Below the pieces are notes generated by a model, which did not search any database, had not been told where the DNA came from, and was given only the letters and a program-made list of their open reading frames with translations. Both the position numbers and the translations under genes were made by a program. A DNA stretch of 64,000 bases from Pestalotiopsis fici W106-1. Taxonomy: Eukaryota > Ascomycota > Sordariomycetes > Amphisphaeriales > Sporocadaceae. This document shows, one piece after another, positions 44,330-54,269 of this stretch (its first letter is position 1; the number at the start of each line of letters is the position of its first letter). The stretch lies in assembly GCF_000516985.1 (NCBI RefSeq), contig NW_006917099.1:698685-762684 (forward strand). Reading direction: 5' to 3'.

Positions 44330-45562
44330 ATGCACGCCCTCAGTGTCCTGACTGCCGGTGCTGCCCTTCTCTCCGGAGTTGTGGCTCACCCCCACGACAT
44401 GTCGGCTCATGAGATGACCCGCCGCGGCGGCCTCTCGAAGCGCTGTGGTAAGTGACAAAAACCTGTCGTCGTCTCTTTGTTTTTTGCACTTTTCTCTAGA
44501 CGATTCCATTCCTGAGACCTTGTTTCCCGGTCCCATTATTTGGCTCGGGAAATACCTATTTGCCCTGTAGCTTGAGCACTTGCTGGAGATCTCTACGCGA
44601 TCCAGAACAACATGATGGGCTAACATATATCGATTGACCAGAATCGTCCGTGGCGGCCCTCAACAAGCGCCGCTGGGAGAAGCGCAACGCCATGATGAAC
44701 AAGCGCGCATCCTCTGGCAACACGACCTTTACCATCACCACTGAAGCTCCTTACTACGATGTGCTCCAGAACGACACGTGTATTTTGACCGAGGACGTCA
44801 CCGGTGGCCCCTACATCTGGCCCCAGTCCCAGACTCTGCGCCAGGACATTCGTGAGGGCGAGGCCGGTGTTCCCATGATTCTCGACATTGGTGTCTTGGA
44901 CGTTGAGACTTGCGAGCCTCTTCCCAACGTGCTTGTCGACATCTGGCACTGCAACGCCACCGGCTCGTACAGCTCCTTCACCGGCCTGGACCCCAACACT
45001 CCGTTCGAAACTCTGCTCGAGCAGCTGAACGTCACCATTGGTCCCGATCTGGATCTGCACACTGATGACACCACCTTCCTGCGCGGAATCGTAAGTTGAT
45101 CTCCTTAGAGATATTTGAATAGTGTTCCAGTTTATTAACACGTCTCCCTGCCAGTGGCCCACCAACAGCGAGGGTATCTCCGAGTTCACCACCATTGTGC
45201 CCGGCTTCTACGTGGAGCGCACCATCCACATCCACGTGCAGGTGCACGAGAACTACGTGATCCGGGGCAACGGCACCGTGGCGTCGTCGACGACGGTGTC
45301 GACGGGCCAGATCTTCATCGCCGAGGACCAGAGCGCCCAGCTCATGGCCCTGGACCCCTACGCCACCCACACCGAGATCAACCGCACCACCAACGACATT
45401 GACTCCATCTACGCCGGCGAGACCGCCAACGGCTACGACCCCACCATTTCCATTGTGCCCCTCGATGGCGAGAATATTGAGAATGGTGTCGTTGGCTATA
45501 TCACCATTGGTGTCGACTCTGCCACCAAGAGGAAGATGAAGCGCGACCTGATGAAGCACTAA
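44330..45562 (+). CDS. secreted intradiol ring-cleavage dioxygenase
   Basis: Three exons (44330-44447, 44642-45090, 45155-45562) give 324 residues. A signal peptide (MHALSVLTAGAALLSGVVA) is followed by a propeptide-like stretch with dibasic KR sites (LSKRC, NKRRWEKR, MNKR), which Kex2-type proteases could cut. The catalytic core has DIWHCNATGSYSS and PGFYVERTIHIHV; Tyr149, Tyr208, His214 and His216 match the non-haem Fe(III) ligands of protocatechuate/catechol dioxygenases. This extracellular fungal subgroup cleaves catechol-type aromatics between the hydroxyls, for example in lignin or plant-phenol breakdown or in defence. Several N-glycosylation sequons (NTT, NAT, NRT) agree with secretion. 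The intracellular aromatic pathway is not adjacent; a dienelactone hydrolase lies 6.5 kb downstream but need not be linked. Confidence 0.93.
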
Positions 45563-46431
45563 GGCTTTCGGAATAGGATGATCCTTTAGGGCTTGATGCA
45601 ATATAGAAAAGAGTGATCTTGTGACTTCGTAAGAGACATAGAAATTCAAGATCTGATTTAAAAAAAAAAATAACGCCGGTATTACATGTGATGTGGGTGC
45701 TTTCATTATGCTTAATTATAGTGCTCATTTATTGAAAAGGTCAAGTCGTGGGGGATGTGGGTGGTCAACTACCGGTAGCTCCCGAACATACATGGTTCTG
45801 TTCTACCGGCGCGCGGATGCTGGAGCTGGCTGCAGACGGCGTTGTTGGGATTCCAGCATAAAAGTTTTTGCCAGTCAATGAACACACCGTATGACTGATA
45901 TGCCATCAAAACTTCATGTCTTTTTCCGAATGCCTAGTAGGTTGCACATTTGTTGCAAATTGTACCTGGCAGTTACCTCACTATAGGCTACAGGAAACCA
46001 CCTGCCAATAGGTACCTACAGGGTGACATCATCCCCGCTCACCTTAAAGCTGTATGCCTTGCACCGATAGGCAGACATGAAGAATGTACAACAGAACACA
46101 GACTCATGAGTCCGCTCAATCATTCAACTATTTATAACAAGGCCGCTTCTCATGTTTGGATCATTCAACACCAAAGCCTCGTGTGTTTTGACACCAGCAA
46201 AGCGCTTGTCCAGATCAACTGTCCCGCTATTCACGCATAGACATTTCAACCATCAACATCACAGGTCAGTATTTTATTCTAGCCGCCATTTTTAGCCCAT
46301 ATCTGCCACAATAGCTAGGCCGGTCACTTCACCTGCGAAAACGAGTTCTTGCTTGGTAGGTAAACATGGATCATTGCTGACTATTGATCGTGTCATGATA
46401 TAGGTCTTTGTGGAATCACTCACCCATCAAG
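45563..46431. other. intergenic
   Basis: An A-run (45660-45671) lies close to the dioxygenase stop and is probably in its 3' UTR. The rest is the 5' flank of the sirtuin gene. The segment 46264-46403 could be a 5' UTR intron (GTCAGT donor, GATATAG acceptor), but this is weak. Confidence 0.4.
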
Positions 46432-47334
46432 ATGAAGTCCGATGTACAAGAGTTCAAGAAGCTCTTGAAGAGCTCGGATCGAGTCATGGCCCTCTGCGGC
46501 GCAGGACTCTCTGTCGCATCTGGGCTTCCCACCTTTCGAGGCGCTGGCGGCCTCTGGCGTGAATTCGATTCTACCGATTTGGCAACACCAGATGCATTCG
46601 AGGACGATCCCGCGCTGGTTTGGTTGTTCTACGCTTGGCGGCGGCACATGGCCCTCAACGCACAGCCCAACGCCGGCCACTACGCGCTTGCCGAGCTGGC
46701 CAAGAAGAACAAGAACTTTCTCTGCCTGACGCAAAATGTCGACGGCCTGTCCCCTCGCGCGGGTCACCCCCAAGAGGGCATCCGCATGCTCCACGGCAAC
46801 CTATTGGACGTCAAGTGCTGGGACGAGAAGTGCGGCTACATTGAGCACAACGTGACGCGCGACCCACTATGTCCCGCCCTCGCCCCGGCCGCTGTCGATG
46901 CCGCGCCCGGTGAGATTGCGCCGCTGCTAAACCCAGCTATACCGACGCCCGAGATCAAGGTCGAGGACCTGCCACACTGCCCGGCCTGCGAGCGGCGGGG
47001 CAAGAAGAACCTCTTGCGACCCGGCGTGGTCTGGTTCGGCGAGGCCCTGCCGGACGGCATGCTCGAGGGCGTGGACAATTGGCTCTACCGCGGCAAAGTC
47101 GACGTCATGCTCGTCGTTGGCACCGCTGCCGCCGTGTACCCGGCAGCCGGCTACACCAGAAAAGCCAAGCGGCGCGGAGCCGTCGTCGCCGTCGTCAACC
47201 CGGACCCCACGTCGGCCGAGGGACTTGATGAAAATGACTTCTTCTTTCAGGGCGGAGCTGATGAGTTCTTGCCCAAGCTCTTTGAAGATGTGATTGGCAA
47301 GCTTCCGGCAGGAGAGCAAAGAGCAGCCGCCTAG
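46432..47334 (+). CDS. class III sirtuin (SIRT5-like NAD-dependent deacylase)
   Basis: A single exon of 300 residues from the ATG at 46432 (open upstream only from a TTG). NAD-binding motifs are GAGLSVASGLPTFRG (23-37) and TQNVDGL (100-106); the catalytic base is His121 in MLHGNL. Zinc ligands are Cys129 and Cys134 (CX4C) and Cys183 and Cys186 (CPAC). Tyr67 and Arg70 in FYAWR match the YxxR pair that lets SIRT5-type enzymes bind succinyl- or malonyl-lysine, so desuccinylase or demalonylase activity is the best guess. The zinc module carries a Pro/Ala-rich insert of about 48 residues between the cysteine pairs. No obvious mitochondrial presequence is present, so a cytosolic or nuclear place cannot be excluded. 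The canonical His after QNVDGL is replaced by Ser (GLSPRAG). Confidence 0.93.
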   Translation: MKSDVQEFKKLLKSSDRVMALCGAGLSVASGLPTFRGAGGLWREFDSTDLATPDAFEDDPALVWLFYAWRRHMALNAQPNAGHYALAELAKKNKNFLCLTQNVDGLSPRAGHPQEGIRMLHGNLLDVKCWDEKCGYIEHNVTRDPLCPALAPAAVDAAPGEIAPLLNPAIPTPEIKVEDLPHCPACERRGKKNLLRPGVVWFGEALPDGMLEGVDNWLYRGKVDVMLVVGTAAAVYPAAGYTRKAKRRGAVVAVVNPDPTSAEGLDENDFFFQGGADEFLPKLFEDVIGKLPAGEQRAAA

Positions 47335-47931
47335 AAAGAAAGAAAGAGTCAGAAGAATTTGGAACCTGGAGGCAGTCTTAAACAACGCCTTGAGGTTTTA
47401 CATTTCTTGGCTCCGACTATTGGGAGGAAATATGAGTAATCGGATTAAGCTGCGATTGCGCTGAAATTGCGCCAGTGTATGGTTATGATTTTGAGACACG
47501 ATAAATGGTAGAATGGGTGTCATATGTCAACTATAGTCAGAGGCCAATTCTGGACGCTTGTGTGGATGCCTAAATATGGCTCGTTCCTGAAAGCACCAAT
47601 TTTTTTTTTCTTCGATGAAAAACAAGGCAGAGCCATGATGAGCTTTCTTCATTGCTTAAATTGCCGCTCAGCATCTCATGATTTGACATTTCCGTATGAT
47701 GTGTAATACACTCTAAGTACTGCAATAACCTTTGATCTTTTCCAAATCAAGAATATAGCAAAGGTGTCTAAGCAAATGTATTTCATGCACATTCAACTTC
47801 GTTCTTAACATACGCAGCTCAAGTTCAGATGTGCATATGTGGTGTGATATGAGAGGTGAGAACATATTTGTACTTGTTTGAATCTTCATTACTTCTTGCT
47901 AGCAACTCCTAACGCCGTAAGGATGCGATAT
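47335..47931. other. intergenic between convergent genes
   Basis: This lies between the stops of the sirtuin (plus) and the NLR (minus). It is AT-rich, with a T-run at about 47600. No gene seen. Confidence 0.5.
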
Positions 47932-50900
47932 TCACAATAAAGATCCCCGTTGCTTCTTTCTAGAAGCACTTGGCAGTGATGTACCATCATCCTTCCGCAC
48001 TACTGATAGATTTCTGTCGACCGAGTCGGCAGCTAACGATTCAGTAGACAACGCCTTACCTAGGTCTCCGACAAATTCCCTCCATGAGAGGACTTCAGGA
48101 TGCGACGTCCCATAACACTGTTCTAAGCCAACAAGAGCTCGGGTGCAGAATTGTTTGGCTTCAACTAGCTTACTTTGGGTCCGGAAGAGTCTTCCCAAGT
48201 TCCACGTGACGTTGATTGCCGGCCGATATGTCATCAAAATCTCTGGAGCAACTGCTTTCTCGTACCCTTGAAGCGCCTTCAAATACATCTCTTCGGCTTT
48301 TTGCATCTTGCCTTGCTTTGCGTAAAGGAGACCTAGGTTATAAATCGTAAAAAGCGTCGACGTGTGGTCCGGTCCTAACGCCTTTTCTTTCCCTTTATAT
48401 GCCCGCAAATACATCTCTTTGGCCATTTGTATCTTGCCTTGCTTGGCGTAAAGGTTCCCTAGGTTATTAACCGTAGAAAGTGTCGACATATGATCCGGTC
48501 CCCACGCCCTTTCCTTCCCTTTAAGCGCCCGCAGGTACATTTTTTCGGCTTTTTGTAGCTTGCCTTGCTTAGAGGAAAGTGCACCTAGGTTACTGACCGT
48601 TTCTAGTGTCGATGTGTGATCCGGTCCGTATGCCTTTTCCTTCCCTTTAAGCGCCCGCAAATATAATTCCTCTGCTTCTTGTAGCTTGCCTTGGTCGGCA
48701 TAAAGTGAGCCTAGATTATTGACCGTATCCAGTGTCGATGTATGATCCGGTCCCAACGCTTTTTCCTTCCCTTGAAGCGCCCGCAGATACATTTCCTCGG
48801 CTTTTTGCAGCTTTCCTTGAAAGCTATAAAGCGAACCCAGGTTATTGACCGTTTCTAGTGTCGATGCGTAATCTGGCCCCCATGCTTTTTGATACCCTTC
48901 GAGCGCCCGTAAATATACTTTTTCGGCTTCTTGCAGCTTGCCTTGGTTGGTGTAAAGAAGACCTAAGTTATGAACTGCATCTAGTGTGTCCGTATAATCC
49001 GGTCCCCAAACCTTTTGATACCCTTCGAGCGCCCACAAGTTCAGCTTTTCAGCCTCTTTCATCTTGCCTTGGTCGAAGTAAAGTTTCCCCAGGTTATAGA
49101 AAGCCCAGTTCAAGTCTTTATCGCGAATATCGATATTAGCGCAAGACTTGTCTGCATGTGAGAGAAGCCTCCTCTGGAGCACCCAGAACCGATCGTCGTA
49201 TCTCGAGGTAACGCGTGAAGCTACACATTCTAAAGCAAGTTTGCCTAGCTCGTGATCCCAGCTGTGATTCAACACGTGAATGGACCAGCTGTGTAGGCAG
49301 CTGTGAATACTATATCCGCTCGATTCTGGATAATCTGAGATCAGAGAGTGTGGCTCCACAAATCCGTAGTTATGCAGTATACCCATCGAACGATTGAAAT
49401 TGAGCTCATCATTCAGCTCTTGCCTCCACGCTGGATCGTCATCACGAGAGTCTTGGAAAAGTTCGAACCATATGTCTTCGTTATCAAAGTAGGCCCACCA
49501 CCGAATTAATTGAGCCGCGAGTGGATTTTGTGCTTTGACGCGCTCGTAGGAGATTTGCCATGTAGAGCTGAGTGTCCGGTCTTGGTATGAACCCAGACTA
49601 GGAGTGTCTGCATGAAGCCTCGTCCATGATTTCTCGTAATGCCGTAGGTAGTCACCCAAGCTTATTGGGACATGCCTGAGGTATGCTCCTGCTGTAGCTA
49701 GTGCTAGAGGAAGTCCATCAAGCTTATCAATAAGCCTTCTCGCATCCGTGTCTATAGTAACCGTTAGAAAGACCTGGCGTAGTTGCAGTCGCCATACCTA
49801 GTCCAAGATTGCTCCGCCCAGAGGTTGCCAACAAGATCATCAGACTGTCATCCATGTCCTCAAGCTTCTTGATTCGAATACGATAGCCAATATCAACTTG
49901 TGACAATCGCGTCGTAATGACTATCGAGCCTTGGTACGCCACCGGGAAAAAGCGTCGAATGTCGATTCCTGTGGTGTCCGTGGAGTTTGGCAGCTTCGGG
50001 TTGTCGTAGTTGTCGTATACAACAAGCCACCTAGTGTTGTTTGGCAGGCTCAACCATGCCTTGACCGCTTCGACGATCTCACTATCGTTTCGTTCCAAGT
50101 CTAGTGAGCCAAGATGACTGGCATCCGGGTGCTGTTGCAAAATCTGTTTTGCGACCTTGGCAAAGCTTTGTCGGATAGATGTCTCATCCTTGATATTGAA
50201 CCAGAATATAGCAGAGTACTCATCTCGGTACTGCTTTGCGTAAGCAACAGTGAGTTGCGTTTTGCCGATGCCGCCGAGACCGTGCAGAGAAACGATGCGG
50301 CGGCTCCCATCTGAACTGAGTGCTCTGCGCATCTCCGCCAATTCCTCTTTTCTTGCGACAAATTGCTGCGTCTCGGGAACCTCGGACAGGCTAAACGATA
50401 CGGAGAAGTTACTCGTGGGGTTTCCTGATCTTCTTAGTTTTTAAGTTCCAGTTTTCATAGATTTTAGTATTCTTCTTTTACCTTGGATGACTTTCCGAGT
50501 CTCTTCTCGCAGCCGCTGCTGTGCCCTCTCTCGTCCCTCACCGTAAATCAATGGCATAAAGACATCGAATATGCCAAGGAGACAGTATGCCATATCCTCT
50601 TCGAGTGTGGTCTGACGATTGCGAGCCCAGACCTCTCTATCTGACACTGTAAAATCGGATAACGGAGTGCCGCGAAGAGCATTTGCGGGTATGCCTGTGA
50701 TGTCACGGATCAAAAACTCCAACGACCGCTTATCGCCAAGCCGAATGCCTTCTTTCGAGTAGAACACAACCGTCTTTGGAGCGACAAGCTCCTGCAACGT
50801 CCATCCACGACTAAACCATTTGCTGTCTCGAAATGATTTCTCTAATGCTTGAGACTCGTGGGGCAACGTGGATGTTTCGGTGTTGGAGACATCGGATAGG

Positions 50901-51226
50901 TAGACATAGCATCGCTCTGCATCGCGATACCAACGGAACATACTGTTGATCGCCGTTTGAACCACGATGCTGTCAGATTTGTCGATGCAGCAGGTATCAA
51001 CCCAGAAATACTGTAGCCCGTCTCGTTTTGCTTGCTCGGCGCAGAACCTGATCTTGTCAAAGCCAGACTTATTCTGCCAGTCATGTGGTGGCTTTGACAG
51101 GTCTGTGAAGACTACCTCCTCTGATCCCCATGTATGAGAGAGGATTGCGTAAGGAGGTATGTCCTTGCAAGGGAGGTCTGCTGTAAGGCTATACTGGCCA
51201 TTGCTGTCAAGTTGTAACAGCCGCAT
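47932..51226 (-). CDS. NLR-type receptor: HET domain, NB-ARC, TPR repeats
   Basis: Three exons (51226-50482, 50424-49798, 49751-47932) join in phase into 1063 residues; the introns are 57 and 46 nt. The HET domain is at about 25-185 (YAILSHTWG; YFWVDTCCIDK; WFSRGWTLQELVAP). The NB-ARC domain starts at about 270: P-loop GLGGIGKT at 297-304, Walker B-like LVVYDNYDN, sensor VITTRL, and LDGLPLALATAGAYL across the second splice. From about residue 670 come eight kinesin-light-chain-type TPRs of 42 residues. The frame is intact. Fungal proteins of this design control heterokaryon incompatibility or respond to non-self, the HET domain triggering cell death when the repeats sense a ligand. Neighbours are unrelated, and no second incompatibility gene lies within the window. 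Confidence 0.93.
48110..49116 (-). repeat. 126-bp tandem TPR repeats in the NLR gene
   Basis: Eight in-frame units of 42 codons start near 49116, 48990, 48864, 48738, 48612, 48486, 48360 and 48234. Units 2-7 share the pattern NLGxLYxxQGKLQxAExMYLRAL followed by GPDHTSTL, with variation at a few positions inside the helices. The similarity holds at DNA level (for example the repeated cttgccttg and tccggtcc words at equal spacing). That is the sign of recent unit duplication or gene conversion. Confidence 0.9.
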
Positions 51227-52112
51227 CGTCGCACCGTGTCAAATCGATCGCTGAAATTGCCAAAGTTGATGGAGAAGCAACGCCATTGTGAGGCAGCAGC
51301 GATGCAAATTGTTTGTAGTGATCATCTCGGCTGCCTCTGCTTTGAAAAAACATTGAACAGGTGATATTGCTGCCTATTGCGTGAGGCTGTGGATGCGGGG
51401 TAAGTAGCAGCGCTGAGCTCAGCCGCATTCTGGAATTGGTGAAAAGGTTGTTTGCAACGGGAAAGAGCATCTTGGCGAATGATGTTTCTCGTGAAGATAC
51501 TGCTCTATCATTCTACGCATCGGTCCTTTGGGATCCTTGGTGGGTCTACTATAAGTCGTTGGAGCGAGCCACATGAAGGGCACTTGAAGGGCAGAGGGTA
51601 AACAACGAACAAATACTACAGTAGCAAACACAGCATACTTGACCCCGCCCGCCAAACTGGCCTTCTCAACATCGTTGGCTACATACGGGACACACATTCT
51701 CTTGTCACTGCAGCGTACTTTCACAAGTTGAATCTGATACCCATTACTTGATTTCCCACGAAAGAATGCACTTGACCGATGAACAAGTCCTACCCAGCAG
51801 CACTGATCAGATACTCCCAGCCATATCTCTAGCCGCTAAGATGTATCCGAGAGTCTCGGAGCCGAGTACGGTCAAGCGATCCAATAAAGACCCTTGAACC
51901 AATTGCGTGCACGCTTCAGCGACCCAACCGATGCCAAGAGCGGCATATCTAACGGCTCGTCATAGTCCGCTAACAAGTAGACCACGGACCTGAAACCACT
52001 ATAAAGCCCCTCATATATTTTCAGATAACCGTGCATCGTCATTGGCAGTCTAATTGAATTCAGTTTCAGAACCGGCCCCTAAATCCCTGCCTAGAGTGAT
52101 AAACTTTCCAAT
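51227..52112. other. divergent intergenic region
   Basis: Shared 5' flank of the NLR (minus) and dienelactone hydrolase (plus). Short frames on the minus strand at 51207-51724 have no recognisable content. Confidence 0.5.
52000..52005 (+). promoter_or_regulatory. TATA box of the dienelactone hydrolase gene
   Basis: TATAAA lies 108 bases upstream of the ATG at 52113. Confidence 0.45.
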
Positions 52113-52954
52113 ATGGCCAGCACTGCGACCGAAGATGCCTGCGCCAAGCTCCCGCCCGCCAGCTCCGACTACAAGTCCAAGGGCAGCTGGGACACTATCG
52201 CGGGTCTCAACACGTACATAACCGGGTCCCCCGACGCCCGGCGCGCCATCATCTTCATCTACGACATTTTTGGCCCGGCACCGCAGACACTGCAAGGAGC
52301 AGACCGCCTCGCCTCCACCGTGGGCGCCGTGGTCCTAGTCCCGGACTTTTTCGAGGGCGTCCGCGCCCAGCCGGCGTGGATGCCGACGGACACGGAGGAG
52401 AAAAAGGCCGCCTTTGCGCAGTTCCGCGCCGAGCGTGCAGATATCGCGCGGGCCGTGGACCGGCTGGTGGCGGTGCGAGCGGCGGCGGGGGAGCGGTGGA
52501 GCGCCGTGGATGACGAGGGCGGATGGGCCGTCTTTGGGCTGTGCTGGGGCGGCAAGGTTGGCGTGTTGGTCTCGGGGAAGGGAAATGAGGGAAATGGTCG
52601 GAGGTTTGCCGCGAGTGGAACGGCGCACCCATCGTGAGTATTATCTTTTTCTTCTTTTTCTCGTAACACGTCTGCTAATGGCAGAGTTCTAGTCGGCTCG
52701 ATGCCCAGGATGCCGAGGCACTGAACGTGCCGTACATTTGCCTGGCGTCTCCTGGAGAACCTGCCGATTTGGTGGCGCAGTACGCAGAAATACTGTCCAA
52801 GCCTGGCAAGACTGGTGTGGTGGAGACGTATAGCTCAATGTTCCACGGTTGGATGGGTGCGAGGGCGAAGCTGGATGATGAGCAAAATCGGGCAGAGTAT
52901 GAACGGGGATATCGTCAGGTTGCGGAATTCTTTAGCAAGCATCTGTCACCGTAA
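52113..52954 (+). CDS. dienelactone hydrolase family alpha/beta hydrolase
   Basis: Two exons (52113-52633 and 52693-52954) give 260 residues. The acceptor is the second of two nearby AGs; only this one keeps the frame (SRLDAQDAEALNVPYI). The nucleophile is Cys144 in FGLCWGGKVG, as in dienelactone hydrolases, which use Cys where other alpha/beta hydrolases use Ser. The catalytic His is in SMFHGWMGARA near the C-terminus. YDIFG (50-54) is the conserved oxyanion-strand motif of the fungal AIM2-like subgroup. Bacterial relatives hydrolyse dienelactone in chlorocatechol breakdown; fungal AIM2-type members have no settled substrate. It is probably cytosolic. A zinc-cluster regulator gene starts 1.3 kb downstream on the same strand. 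Confidence 0.9.
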
Positions 52955-54269
52955 ATTCCATCCTGTCTGATGCGACAGGAAATGAATCTCACGATAGATT
53001 GCCTCATTTGGAGACCACAGCTGTGGATTGGTATCAAGCAGTGAGCCATCCATTGGGGGGCCAGCGTGTTTGCCAAATTGTTTTGTTCCAGTGGTCTTGG
53101 GAAAATTCCGTAGACTTATCTTTGTGTGAAGAAATTTTGACTTGCAAAAATGGAATGAATCTTCTTGCCAGATTATTTCTGGAATTCACCGAGCGCTTTG
53201 ATGAAGCATACAGCACTATCGGATGTATAGCAGTCGATGAGAAGCACAACCTAGACATCATTTTCTCTGATCGCTTTTGCTCACGGATAATTGATCTTAG
53301 GCATCGAATGTTAGGTGCTCTGCACCAAGTCGTCGAATCGAGTTTTGCTGCCAGGTTGATGTGACAGATTTGCATCAAGAGCGAACCTCCAAGGTATACT
53401 GATGCTCCAGTAATGAGAATATTACACGACGCCGTAGTGAGTTGTAGCGACAGAGTGATGGTAGTCTTTTGGAATCTCGAATAGAATTGAGATCAAGTAG
53501 ATTTCTCTCTGTATAAACTCGCGAATGAGGCCCCCTTTAGTTGCTTGATACTGGTATTCGAAGGTACTAAATTAGCAACTGGAACTCGTAAACCCGACTT
53601 CGTCACTTTGCTCTTTGAGTTCACATTTCTCTGAATGGATACTATTCTGATGCAAGAAAACCTTCAAGGACCCAACATCAATGGCACGAGGACTTCTATG
53701 TACGGTTTAGTCAGCCTGCTCCTATAGCCAGCTCGCCAGTCGATACTAGAGAGTATACCTTAATTAGCACATCACGCTGCAGTTGGTGGGGAACAGTCCG
53801 AAATTAGCAAGGCCCTGATCACACTGGCGCCAGCAGCAACAACCTAGGCCCAAGTGAGAAAGTGCCGCGCTAAGAGCCCCAATGTCGGATTTACGGAGAT
53901 GTGAAGTCGAGATTGGGGGGCTGAATCATCACGTCTCTACTGTCAATCGACTGTGCATTCTCAGCGGCTGTCCAGTAAAGCCAGTACAGTGCAGGTGACC
54001 CCAAAGAAACGCAATAGGATAACGCCCTCCATCGACTGGCATTCATTGGAGACTCCTCTTGCTCTGTCTTTGGGGATCCGATTTGAGAGTCATTGGTAAT
54101 CGCAAAGGATCTGATTTGCCTCGGGTGCCTGCGGCAACGTCGATTCGTCCAGCTCTCATAAATCCATAATTCCGTGCGTGCTCACTTCCCCCGGGCTTAC
54201 AATCACGCGCTTGGCATTTGCAATACCCATCGAGGAGGGGACACAGAACGGGGCTCCCTGGCTGCTACC
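52955..54269. other. intergenic
   Basis: No supported gene. A 121-codon plus-strand frame beginning near 52999 starts only from a TTG and has no motif. The remainder is the promoter of the second zinc-cluster gene. Confidence 0.5.

Noticed and set aside
49730..50361. NB-ARC part read as a separate, truncated gene
   Set aside because: A 46-nt GT-AG intron restores the conserved LIDKLDGLPLALAT motif and links it to the TPR exon, and a 57-nt intron links it to the HET exon.
44330..52954. Intradiol dioxygenase and dienelactone hydrolase as an aromatic-degradation cluster
   Set aside because: They are separated by a sirtuin and an NLR gene, one is secreted and the other cytosolic, and no other pathway enzyme is present.
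52999..53364. 121-codon plus-strand frame after the dienelactone hydrolase
   Set aside because: It starts from a TTG with the first Met far inside, and has no motif.
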